This document shows positions 19,216-29,603 of a stretch of DNA of 64,000 bases, piece by piece. The first letter of the stretch is position 1. Each line of letters starts with the position of its first letter. Source of the stretch: Gracilaria gracilis. Taxonomy: Eukaryota; Rhodophyta; Florideophyceae; Gracilariales; Gracilariaceae. The notes below the pieces were generated by a model, which was not told where the DNA came from, did no database searches, and saw only the letters and a list, made by a program, of their open reading frames with translations. The stretch covers positions 992,001 to 1,056,000 of the forward strand of contig JARGSG010000014.1 of the NCBI GenBank assembly GCA_030374805.1, written 5' to 3'. Made by a program: the position numbers and the translations under genes.

Positions 19216-20060
19216 TCAAATGAGGTCGGGCGGTGGGGGAACGCGCATGCGTGACATGTTGTTCTCAAATAACTTCATTGGAGATACAGTAACGGGAACC
19301 GCTTCGTGCGGTGTATCTGTTAACCCACGATTGGGTTGTGCGATGACGCTTGGGCGTGTCGGTTCCTCCATTGTAGAACTTTGCGATTGGGATTCCAGTA
19401 AATCCGACGGCGGACCCGGTGCTGGTACAACGCGGTCGCGTGAGACTCTTTTATGAAGGTTCTTTATATCCAACACGACAGTGTCCTTATCCGAAGCAAT
19501 CACCTTGAAAGGTCCCTCAGCAACTGGCGACAGTTTATGCTTTGGTTCCTTTTCAGGATTGTAGTACTCCTTGCGGAGAAAGACGTAGTCACCTGTGGTG
19601 ATAGCCTTCGGTAAAGGTAGACGGATTCGGTGGTCGAAATTCTTCTTATACGCTAGTTACGCGTTAGTCATAGATTTCAGAGCGATCGGTACCATCTTGG
19701 ATAACATAGCTTTCCAAGTATCCCGGTATAACCGGTGTGACGGAAACGAACCCAACGCGGGTTGTGGTTCGATAGCCATCGGAGGTGGAACTCTGGAGAG
19801 TACCAACTCGAATGGCGAAAGTCCCGTAACATGGTGTACCTGCGTATTGTACGCGTACGTAATAGCATCCGTATACAAATCCCAATTCTTGGGGTGCTCC
19901 CCACATAAGCAGGCAACGCGTTTAGAATCGTGCGGTTAAACCTTTCAACTTGTCCATTACTCTGGGGATGACGGGCAGCCGGATACACGCAGATGCCCAA
20001 CTTCGCCGCCCCCTCGAATGCCATGTCATCACGAAAGATGATGAGTAAGGCCGAACGACG
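19216..20060 (-). pseudogene. Ty3/gypsy integrase relic
   Basis: Fragments in several frames give AARHPQSNGQVERFNRT (about 19927-19980), the end of the integrase core. They then give TYAYNTQVHHVTGLSPFELV (19657-19878 frame) and the C-terminal VSRDRVVPAPGP (19216-19503 frame). All are standard gypsy integrase blocks in the right order on the minus strand. The reverse transcriptase that should precede them is absent; instead a plus-strand ORF begins at about 20020. Confidence 0.75.
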
Positions 20061-20880
20061 ACAGAAGAACCTGGAGCAGGCGCTATATCGCCTGCAGACT
20101 GCAGCAACTCGCACAACGTCAGCGTGGGCCAAGCATCGGTATACGTCCCAAGTGAAGGTAACCCAGGAGTTGAGGCACAATGAGCAGCCAACTGCACCGA
20201 AGCAAAAAGTGAACCCGACTGCAAAGCAGCATGGGAAAATCGGCCGTGATTCTTCCGATTCAAGTCCGATGGTACTTAAGGGGACTCGTACGAGAGCTGC
20301 CCATCCGATCGACCGCCTTGCACCATTGCGTACACATATTAGGTTCGCAGAGGCATCCCAATCAACTGTAGCGGCCATCGATGCCCATACGAAAATGAGA
20401 ACTCATGTACGTTTCGCCGAAGAGTCAACCGCGTCCATCGTTGAAAGAAGGGTTCCAACGATATTTCAGCGCACTGATCGGACGATAGACGGCAATACTG
20501 TGCCTGGGACGAATGTCCACTTTGCGCCAGAGGAAGCAGGAGCAACAGAATCTTCACAGCCTATGAGCATTTCAACTGACTCTGAACAGCCCATTGCACC
20601 AGAAGACGAGCCGAACAACACTCAACAGATATCCCACATCGTCGAAATTGAACAACAATCGCAGTCGTCGGAGTTGTTCACCGATACTCGACAAAGTGTC
20701 GTCTCGATGTCTGGGGCGAACAATGAAGCTCATAACACGGTAATTAACGAACTCCCACAATTCGCACAGCAAACCACTGCAATCACTGCGAGTACAGGAG
20801 CAGTGACCGCCGATCCGAAAGATATCAATCACTATGGAAGGGGCCCAAACGAGCCCATTGGAACCGCTTCAGACTTCTAG
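19993..20880 (+). CDS. Unknown Gln/Ser/Thr-rich protein with three FAxE repeats
   Basis: A 295-residue frame; a start at ATG 20023 or 20041 is more likely because the first bases overlap antisense integrase coding. The N-terminus is basic and helical (KAERRQKNLEQALYRLQ). It contains three short related segments: RTHIRFAEAS, RTHVRFAEES and TNVHFAPEE. The rest is polar. No family recognised. Its lack of stops in a region of relics is notable, but so is its low-complexity composition. Confidence 0.4.
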   Translation: MPNFAAPSNAMSSRKMMSKAERRQKNLEQALYRLQTAATRTTSAWAKHRYTSQVKVTQELRHNEQPTAPKQKVNPTAKQHGKIGRDSSDSSPMVLKGTRTRAAHPIDRLAPLRTHIRFAEASQSTVAAIDAHTKMRTHVRFAEESTASIVERRVPTIFQRTDRTIDGNTVPGTNVHFAPEEAGATESSQPMSISTDSEQPIAPEDEPNNTQQISHIVEIEQQSQSSELFTDTRQSVVSMSGANNEAHNTVINELPQFAQQTTAITASTGAVTADPKDINHYGRGPNEPIGTASDF

Positions 20881-20904
20881 TGAGGGTCTGTCATCGGATT
20901 GGGA

Positions 20905-21105
20905 CCACGATGGTGTGATAGTGGTTATGGGCCCGGATACAGGGGTCTCGGGTTCAAGTCCCGCCTGGTTCAGAAACGGTTCCTGTACGCAACCGCTGTA
21001 AGCGCGATGCACTGTAAGAGATACTCCGCCCAGGCTGTTTCGGGAACCTAGAGATGGGTCGCCGTGCTCAAGGAAAGAGGAGGAGTACAAAAAAACATAA
21101 GTGAC
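20905..21105 (+). other. tRNA-like / possible SINE segment
   Basis: A B-box-like GGTTCAAGTCC and a partial A-box-like TGATAGTGG lie in a tRNA-sized stretch (20905-20976) whose acceptor and T-arm ends can pair. The anticodon arm does not fold properly. It is followed by about 120 bases and an A-rich run (about 21087-21097), as in SINEs. Confidence 0.3.
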
Positions 21106-21169
21106 AGGTGCAGGCAACCAGCGCAGAGAGCGCCGGAGTCGCTCAGCTGTTTTCATGGCGCTGCTACCA

Positions 21170-21970
21170 TGTTGGATGTTGACCGAGTGCTGTCACTGAA
21201 ACCAAAAGTGCAGGGGAGCATGGGCTGTTTTGGAGGGTGCTGCTGGAAAAGCGCAAATGCGCGTTTGTGCAAACTCAACGTGAAACTGGCTTCTGATTGG
21301 CTACTGCAAATGTGCACATGCAACGCAGTTTGTACAAGTGTTATGGCACTACTGGGTTGTTCTGGGCTACACGTGTGTAGCTAGCACAGATGGGTATGCT
21401 GTACATTGTGCACAGTTATGTACGTGGACATGTTGAACACATTGATGCAACTTGGTGCACTATGGTGATGAGTCAGGTACAGTCATGAGGATTACACGAA
21501 CACTGTGGTAACATGTTGTGGGAACTTATGTCATTCAGTGAATTTGTGGTAACATGGTACTTGGTGAGCTGGAGCATACACATATTTGTGTGGTGTACTG
21601 ATTACAGTGTATTGGCACAATGTGAATTTGTGCATGGCCATCGTTATGTGTAGGCACGTAACTTGTTGAGTATGCACGTAACTTGTTGTGCACTGCTGTG
21701 CACTGTTGTGCCGTGTTACTTGTAAGCTCTCATGAATTGTGGCAGTGTTACTATGTTATGTTAGATGATGATTGGTAGTATTGAGTGTCCCCGCTTGGTG
21801 GCTTAGGTTTTGCTCCGAGTGGAAATGAGCGGTAGTGCGACGACGTAGTGATATATAAGTTGTGACAGAAGCACCTCCAAGTAAATCCGAGCCAGAGCTG
21901 GCGAACTTCCTTTGCATATCCCCACCTTCCCTTTGCATCAACGTTCTCTTCCCAGCTATAACCTCTATCA
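21170..21970 (+). repeat. LTR, family B (5' LTR position)
   Basis: It begins TGTTGGATGTT and ends CTCTATCA, about 800 bp. It is directly followed by a primer-binding site. Related copies are at 52852-53756, 55385-56456 and 62343-62935. Confidence 0.85.
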
Positions 21971-21985
21971 GGTTATGGGCCCAGC
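21971..21985 (+). promoter_or_regulatory. Primer-binding site complementary to initiator Met-tRNA anticodon arm
   Basis: GGTTATGGGCCCAGC immediately follows the LTR. It is the reverse complement of GCTGGGCCCATAACC, the anticodon stem-loop of eukaryotic initiator tRNA-Met, which is the half-tRNA priming known for Drosophila copia. The same site occurs at 62936-62950, 58846-58859 and (minus) 59408-59421. Confidence 0.85.
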
Positions 21986-22672
21986 TCCGCTGACCTCTGC
22001 CGTTATCGTTCGTCTCTCGCCGCTCTCCCACACCGCCGTTCACCCGTTTCGCTGTTTCTCTATCTCCGTCTTCTCGTTGCGTCGGGTGTGTTGATCGTGT
22101 TGTTGGTTGGTGTTGGTATTCTTTTTACGGTTTGCGTTCCTCCCTGAGGGCGTTGTGTTGGTAGTGGTTCGACGTTGACTCTCTATCGTGATTGTGTTTG
22201 GGTTCTCGTTGTTGGGATCCCCGCGTCGTGTTTGCGGGTTCTGATCCGAGAGGTTGAGACCATTTTTATCGAAGTCTGGGCACTAGCTTTGTGCTCAGCA
22301 GTTGTTGTTGAAGTCCGTGCACTACGTGTGTGCTCGGCATTTTGTGGTCATCACTGCAATACCTGTGCGACGAACGGTTGATCCGAGTAATCGGGGACGG
22401 GAGCCAGGCGGCTTGAATCAAGGCGGACGTGCTGACCAGCGGGCTCCACTGGTTCTTTTGGGCGGGTAACGGTGTTGTACCGTGAGCGCTAAAGCTAACG
22501 GGGTGCCGTAGCGTACTGCACTTTGGTTGTGGTGTTTGACTTTTGTTTGTTGAACCTGAGTGTGTGTTAGGTGCTTGGACGGCGGTGAAGGCATCCATAA
22601 GGAGCTTTTGATCCATGCAATTGACTCATTGGCTTGTCCAGTGGGCTTTTAGTACGGGGAGGCAATGTTTTT
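21986..22672 (+). other. Copia untranslated leader
   Basis: About 690 bases with no gene. It is near-identical to 62951-63681 and, reversed, to most of 58860-59407. It breaks off at GGGGAGGCAA next to the gag of element 1, whose first ~80-100 residues are missing. Confidence 0.7.
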
Positions 22673-25296
22673 TGGAGGAAGACTCTTCTCAACCGAATCA
22701 ATGCCAGACGAGCTTTTTACACCGCCAAGATGCGTGACGACCAGAAGATGCTGCAATTCATCAATCATCTTCGTCACTTGGCTTCTGATCTCAAGAGCAT
22801 GGACGTCAAAGTTGAAGAAGAAGACATTGCAGTGGCCATATTATGTGGACTTCCGGAACGTTTCGAGCACCTTATTGTCGCTATCGACACCACGATCGGA
22901 GATCCTGAACTCAGTTTGGAGTTCTTGAAGAGTCGTTTGCTGCAAGAAGAGCAGCGAATGGATGATCGTGCCAAGGAGGAGTCCGGAAGTGACGCCGCTT
23001 TGGTCGGGCGTCAGAGGTCATTGAAGTCAATTATATGTTACTATTGTGGCAAGAAGGGTCATATCCAGAAGAACTGTTACAAGAGACAACGTGATGGGGC
23101 TAACAAGAATCAGGTCGATGCTGCTCACCCCAGTGTGAATACCGGGCTCAGCTGTGAGCTTGGTGCGAGTGGCGACGATTCTGACTTTGTATGTCTCATT
23201 GCGACAGGTGCTGATAAGGCTACTAACAGTGACTGGATTATTGACTCTGGTGCGACTGCACACATGACGTATGATGACTCAATGTTCGAAACGTATGAGA
23301 GCAAGGTGTCCTCTGGCGTGAGTATCGGCAATGATTCGAAACTAGAGTCCGTGGGTCGCGGTAGTGTGGAGCTTGATCTGACTGTGAAAGGCGCCAAACG
23401 TAAGTGCAAACTGAAACAGGTGGTGCACATGCCATCCTTACGGTACCACCTGCTTTCAGTTTCGGCGATCTGTGATCTGGGCTGCAAGGTAGTGTTTGAA
23501 AGAGAGAAGGTATGTGTTTACAAAGGGTCGAAAGTGGTTGCCTCCGGGTGCCGTTTCAAAGGCCTGTACTATCTTCGCACTGCAGCCAAACAGCGTACAG
23601 ATGTGGACAGCTCCCTTGTGTCAGATCAGTCTCTTTGGCATGCTCGAATGGCTCATGTGAATGTGGAAGGCATTAAGCAGATGGCTCGCAATGTGGTTGT
23701 ATCAGGGCTGAATGTGGATCTGGCACAGAAGCTAGATGTGTGTGGCTCGTGTGTAGTAGGAAAGGCCACCCGTTCTCTGACTCCCAAGCAAGGGGGGAAC
23801 AAGCAGAACACGTACTGGACCTTGTCCACTCGGACGTCTCAGGTCCAGTAAGTGTGAAATCCTTGGGAGGCTCGCACTACTTTGTCACATTCATCGACGA
23901 CCACAGCAGGTATCGCTTCTTGTACATGCTCAAAACCAAAGATGAGGTGTTCCAAATGTTCATGAGGTGGCTCAAGTTTGTGAAAAACCAGACTGGACGA
24001 AAGTTGAAAACCATCACCGCACGTCAAAGTGTGCTACGTGCATTGCGCACCGACAACGGTGGTGAGTATCTGTCCAATCTCTTCCGCAAAGAACTCGAGC
24101 GCCAAGGTATTGAACATCAGCGAACAGTGCCGTACAATCCACAGCAGAATGGGCTTGCCGAAAGGTTCAACCGAACACTCATTGACTTGGTCAGATCGAT
24201 GTTGCACCATAAACAACTGCCAAAGAACTTTTGGGCTGAAGCCTTGAACGTAGCAGTGTATGTACGCAACCGAGTGACCCGCAAAACCCTTCCGAGTAAC
24301 TCGACTCCATTCGAGCTGTGGCATGGTCAGAAGCCTGATGTGAGCAATCTGCGTGTGTTTGGGAGCCGATGCTGGTAGAAAGTTGTGGATCACAAGCTGA
24401 AGAAGCTGGAGGACAGAGCAAAGGAATCCATCTTCATTGGGTACAATTCTGGGTCCCACGGGTACAAGTTGTGGGACTGTAAGAAGAGAAAGGTGATTGT
24501 GTCAAGAGATGTGAGTTTTGACGAGTCTTCGGGCTTAAAAGACCATGAGAACTGTGAGGAAGAGGACTATGCTGACATGGAGCTGAGGGACATGTCTAGT
24601 CCAGATGACACCTCCCACTCTGACACATCCAGTCACCCCAGTGAAGATGATCCTTCTGCACCTGCGCCTGATGTGCATGATGCGTCTGAGAGTACCAGTG
24701 ATGATTCCACATCAGTTCCACATGTTGAGCCTGTAGGGCAAGAGACACATCCTGTTCGTAGGTCCACACGTGAGAAAAAGAAGCCAACGCGTTGGTGGGG
24801 TGGAACTGCTCTCCTGACAGCCAGTGATGACACTCCTTCTTCTTATAGTGAAGCTGTGTCACGTCCTGATTCCGAAGCATGGAAAAAGGCAATGAAGAGC
24901 GAGTACCAGTCACTGAAAGATCATGACACATGGATCTAGTGCCTAGGCCAGCAGACAGCAACGTGATTTCGTCCAAGTGGGTGTACGTTCAGAAGTATGA
25001 AGCTGCACCATCTGGTGAACCAACTGTCAGGTACAAGGCTCGTATGGTTACTAGAGGATTCCTGCAGATTGAAGGAGTGAACTTCTCAGAGACTTATGCA
25101 CCAGTGGTGAGATTCACTTCGATCAGGATGATTCTGTCGATTGCAGCTGTACGAGACTTTCATTTGCACCAGATGGATGTGAAGACTGCGTTTCTGAACG
25201 GCGACCTTGAGGAGACAGTGTATATGGAGCAGCCAAAAGGTTTCATACAGCAAGGGAACAAAGACTTGGTGTATCGTTTGAAGAAAGCCATCTATG
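22634..25296 (+). pseudogene. Ty1/copia element 1 gag-pol, broken and truncated
   Basis: Gag (RFEHLIVAIDT) is followed by a CCHC knuckle (CYYCGKKGHIQKNC), the protease WIIDSGATAHMT, integrase HxxH/CxxC (WHARMAHVN, CGSCVVGKATR) and the DDE core (HSDVSGPVSVKS, FIDDHSRY, RTDNGGEY). The reverse transcriptase is GFLQIEGVNFSETYAPVV and DVKTAFLNGDLEE. It is cut after KKAIY by the LTR of element 2 at 25297. Lesions: frameshift around 23740-23850, TAG at 24376-24378, frameshift near 24935. The gag N-terminus is lost at the junction with a leader that matches a different copia lineage. Confidence 0.9.
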
Positions 25297-25890
25297 TGAC
25301 GCAACGAACGCAGGTTAGAGAAGGGAAGGAAGAAGAAGTAAAGTAGATGGGTAAAACAAGAAAAGGGGGTAGGCCACCTTCTCCCCGAGTTTAGTGATCG
25401 GGCAGCGATCGCAGCCTACAAATACTCTAGCGCACGCCACCGCCGTCGCAGCCAGCGACATAACAGCACACGCTGTCAAAGTGTACACTTTGATAGCAAA
25501 AGCGCGCGCAAAATACAATACGAATTCAACCGACTAATAAAATCACGCCAAATCCGATGCCAACTCCATGATCCATATCTGGCTCTAAAAAATTGACAAT
25601 TTTGCTCTGGCGCAGCAAACCCTCTCGCGCAGCTCAGAATCGCACATTCGCTCCAAAACCCTTCATAGTAGCCCAGAGTCGCATACATCACAAAACCCCT
25701 CACAATGGCCTATAATAGCAGATACTCCGCTAACGCAATACTGGCCACTACCTACAGGCTGCAGCCAATCAGAGCGTACCACTTCTACCACCTGCGCTTC
25801 TCGCTCCATACAACACGTTCCACTTGTGCAAATCACGTTGCATGTAGCCATTTGCAGTAGCCAATCATATTGCAGTATCACGTTGGGTTC
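25297..25890 (-). repeat. LTR family A, outer part of the split 3' LTR of copia element 2
   Basis: It starts TGACGCAACGAACGCAGG inside the reverse transcriptase of element 1. It is colinear with the solo LTR at 14695 for 594 bases and stops at TGGGTTC, where the 23.6-kb transposon begins. The missing remainder is at 49476-49611; together they make about 727 bp. Confidence 0.9.
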
Positions 25891-26230
25891 CCCAGTGGAA
25901 AGAGAAAATACAATTTTGATACAGGTCCGATATAAACCAAGGTTTTTAGATACATATAATGTATATTTTGGATATGATTTTAGTATTAAATGCGATTAAG
26001 TGCTCAACTGGGTGATAGGCACCTGATATAGTTTGGATAAATTTTTGTGCATATCTGTTTTTCTGATACAGGCTTATTGTAGTTTAGAGAAAGGTACGTA
26101 ATCGATATGAATTGGATAAAGATACAAAAGATATGAATTAGACGGGTTTTCAATCCCCTTTGGATATGATTTACTCTTGATGTAGAATGGATAACAATTT
26201 GGTAAATGCTGGATATCTATTTCCTCTTTA
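25891..26230. repeat. Left subterminal repeat region
   Basis: Repeated GATATG, GATACA and TTTGGATA words (e.g. about 25966, 26032, 26107, 26161, 26207) follow the left terminal repeat. The segment TATATTTTGGATATGATTT matches one at the right end in reverse orientation with few changes. Confidence 0.6.
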
Positions 26231-27381
26231 ACGGCGAATTGCCCGGCTAAACCATCTCAAACGGTATGAGTTCACGATGTGATACCCACACAAGCTACTC
26301 GCTTTAACCCAAAGAAATTGTCTTGCTCACACCAGGCTCGCCGAAACGTTACTGCCCAGGGAAGTACGAGGCATACATCTGGGCAAGGAGCAGATATCGG
26401 CATAGGTGGCTGAAGCCGCCGCAAGGGTGAACGGGGGGGTTGATGGAGCCAGGACCAAGATGCTTCGAGTAGATAGTAATACCGCGATCCGCGACAAGGG
26501 TACCGAGTGTATGATCCGCTGGGAGCCATTTTCCTGCAGCCTATGCCAAGTGATAGCCGTCATTATCAGGCCTTGAGAAATCAAATTATCGCGATGATCC
26601 GGATTTGTCCATTCCACACCTTGCTCCTCGGCGTGCGCCCAGGGGCCCGCACAATAAAGCGACCATTACATCCCAGAGGTGCATAGTCTGAAGCTTATAT
26701 CGCTCAACTTTGAATCAGCGCTGCCAAAGCTAACACTCATCAACCTTAGCGCCCCGTTTTGCCGTTTTGTGATTGCTTATATTTTGCACGTTATTTACGA
26801 GAGCCTTCATATCAAAACAGTTTTCGTTCCTCCTCAGGCGCAGCACCGAGCGTTCCCACAATCGGATCAGAGTCTCGGCCAGTTTTATTTCACTTTTGCT
26901 GATCTGGTTTGGGAAGCTGTGGTGAAAAAAGGAGTTTGTACGCGAAGCCCTGGGATGGAACTCCAGCTTGGGACAGAGCAAGATAGCGCTGCTTTGATCT
27001 AGCTTCCGCGTTGCGTGTTACCTGCCCGCCATGCGCGACAGTGACCCTTGCTTCAGAAGCCACCTCATAAGGCGCTTCTCTGTCCTCTTTTTCAGACGTC
27101 TTCTATAGATCGATCATGCAACTGAGCTCGTTTGTGGGCTCCTGTTACACTAGAAAGCGTACCCTTCGGTTCATGTCTCGCCTTTTAACTTTCCTCGAAC
27201 CCATATTATTCGTGCAGTGCATTTCGGGCGACGCAAGAGGCGGAATCTCAGCACCGAAGTTTGAAATACTACGCATGCGCAACTTCTGGGCGACGCTTTG
27301 CTTCGTCGTTGTCTCTGTGTGATGTCGAACACTGTAAATGTCTGAATCGGTGCGGCTATTCTTGCCGGCAGCACCAATTGC
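26231..27381. other. Left internal region without a firm gene
   Basis: Minus frames 26327-26617 and 27145-27456 have plausible hydrophilic composition but no recognisable motif. They may be remnants of transposon genes. Nothing else is supported. Confidence 0.3.
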
Positions 27382-27519
27382 GTGGTTTGTAGCATCATAA
27401 TCTCCTTGCTCATTCTCAAGCGCCATGTTACTAATTTTCGTCTTGCTCAAGCCCATTGTCGCCTTTTGCTACTCAGTGAGCGGCTCCCTCCCATAAGCCA
27501 TATTTCTCGAATTGTAATA

Positions 27520-28521
27520 GGTGGATTCAGGGGGACACGATATCTGAATTCGAAAAGCATCAATGAATCCACTGTTGACCAAAAAGACGGCTTCCACTTC
27601 TTGGCGAGACTTCTCACATTAGAAGTAAAACAACACGCAAACGCAATTACTATGCCTCAAGAATATGTATGCGTGGAACATGCTCTTTCGAAGTGCCGAG
27701 TGGGAAACGGTGTCATTAGTACGCAATACGGCCATTCTTGCGTCAAGTGCAAACGCCCTATCCATGCCATATGCAGGATGGTCGTGGCGTGCGAGAAACA
27801 AGGAATGAGAGAAGGTTATGGATAGTTTCGATTATGTCCTACATGTTTCAAAAAGGCTGGTGAAACAAATGACTTGGAAGAAAGCATATGTTCTGAAGAT
27901 GCGCCACAAACCAAATCACAGGGTGACCCCAGTGTAGAGCAGAATTCCCAAACTTCCATCTGCGTGCCGAAGGCGGTAGTGCCACATGGCACGAAATGCT
28001 TCACAATGTCTGTTTACAGAGTTCCAATGTACGACACGATTACCAAGATATCCGCACATGAGGTTTCGGTTCCGAAGTTCGGGGTGAGAAAAGCGACAGA
28101 GCTCTCTGTACAGCGCAGCTCGTCGTTTTCCTCACGCTCCAACTCCAAATCAGCGGTAAAGAAAAGGAAGTACAGAAGCATCAAATCAAACAAGGACAAA
28201 GAAAATGAAACCCGTAGGGCCTGGGACAAGCAGACCAAAGGCGATTTGGATGGGGAAAGGTTTAAAACATTTGATTGTCGTTACAAGGACGACGCTGCAC
28301 TCATGCCATACGTGGAAGGCATGAAAGCCCCAGATCATGATTTTGTGAGTGAAGGAGAGGTGAGAACGGTGCAGGTGAAGCACACGTTTGAAATCGAGAC
28401 CTGGTATCATTCTTGGCTCCCTCATACTTCAGGATCTGAAGACACCCCCGGCGATCGATACAGGATTATCTATTCCATCTTTGGAGAAAGAACAGCTGTA
28501 AAAAAAAGCGGGAAGGCCTAG
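27520..28521 (+). pseudogene. Zinc-finger protein A of the large transposon
   Basis: A single frame broken only by TAG at 27823-27825. A Cys/His block runs SKCRVGNG, YGHSCVKCKRPIHAICRM and, just after the stop, FRLCPTCFKK, giving C..C, H, C..C, H, C and C..C, a treble-clef or PHD-like cross-brace. The tail is Ser/Lys-rich with basic runs (KKRKYRSIKSNKDKENE). An ATG at 27652 precedes the finger; coding composition extends upstream to about 27520. Protein B at 41243 has the same Cys/His arrangement, so both probably derive from one accessory DNA-binding gene. Role in transposition is inference. Confidence 0.5.
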
Positions 28522-28990
28522 TCCTGGATGGCTAACCTTTTCCATTCCCTATTAAAAGACGTCCGAGAAACCTCATTAGTGGTAGTATACCATGGTTAAA
28601 TGCATCATCTGTGTTCTTGAGCCACATCCCCTCTTGTCCCACTACTCCGTTCCCGAAGGATCAAACGAGGGATATTTTCTTACAATGATTCAAAATCATA
28701 CACTGACCGTTATTGTTTGCATACCTTGATTTGTACTTCGGCACACAAAAGCGGACAAAAGATTGAATCGGGCCTCGATCAGTGTCTTCACTGAACTTGT
28801 ACTGGATGACCAAAAGCAAACAGATAGCTTGCAATTGCTCTTAATGCTTTCCACTCTACGTATCGTCGGTGTAATCCATTGCTCTCATACGCCGAGCAAT
28901 CCCTTCTCTTTCAAGAAGAATAGTCGGACCCCGACGTCGGGATCCCTCTAAGGACTGGGTCACAGGTGTAGATGGCCCTGTCACACATTG
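28522..28990. other. Spacer without recognised gene
   Basis: No supported coding frame; only short ORFs with no motif or composition signal. Confidence 0.35.
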
Positions 28991-29580
28991 TTATGCAGAA
29001 CGAGGAGTGTGATTGCGACAACCAACTTGGTAGGGGGTGGAAATTAAGTTGTAGTCTGAGTGCATAACAGGATGAGCCATATGGGGAAGCACGGGAGTTG
29101 GAACAGTGAGTGGCCTGAATTCCTTGTGTGGAGCCGTACTTGGATACCAAGTGAAGGGGGAACCTGACGGGTGGTGAGGGTTGGCACCAACAGGGTTCAT
29201 GCTAACAGATCCCTGTGTGTTCTAATTATGAATAGAACCCGGGTGGTGGACCACGGCTTGCACTGGGAGATGGCCACTTGCATGAGTAAATGGAATCATC
29301 ATTTGAGCTGCATGACTTTGCTGAAACTGAGCTCCCACAAGGGTGAGAGGGATGAAATTCGGGTGAACATAGTAGCGGGCACTGTTCTAGATGGATGAAA
29401 AGTAGCATTGCCCATGCCATTACTGTGATGAATGTTTGGGCGCAGATTTAGGTATGAATTAGGATGTGGTTGAGTAGAAACTTGTGGATTAGGAGAAACC
29501 ACTAGAATAGCTTTCGATGGATTATTACCGTCATCACGAACGCGGCTAGGCAGCTGGTATCGAGACCCATTAGAAGCACT
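28991..29580 (-). pseudogene. Decayed Pro/His/Asn-rich coding remnant
   Basis: Successive minus frames (29299-29502, then 28991-29200) share one composition (VSTQPHPNSYLNLRPNIH; VGANPHHPSGSPFTWYPS). They look like one disrupted protein, possibly a continuation of the gene ending at 29604. Family unknown. Confidence 0.3.
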
Positions 29581-29603
29581 GGCATTTGGTACCGTTTTAT
29601 TTG

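Noticed and set aside
20905..20976. Functional tRNA gene
   Set aside because: The anticodon stem does not form and the loop lacks the invariant T at position 33; kept only as tRNA-like.
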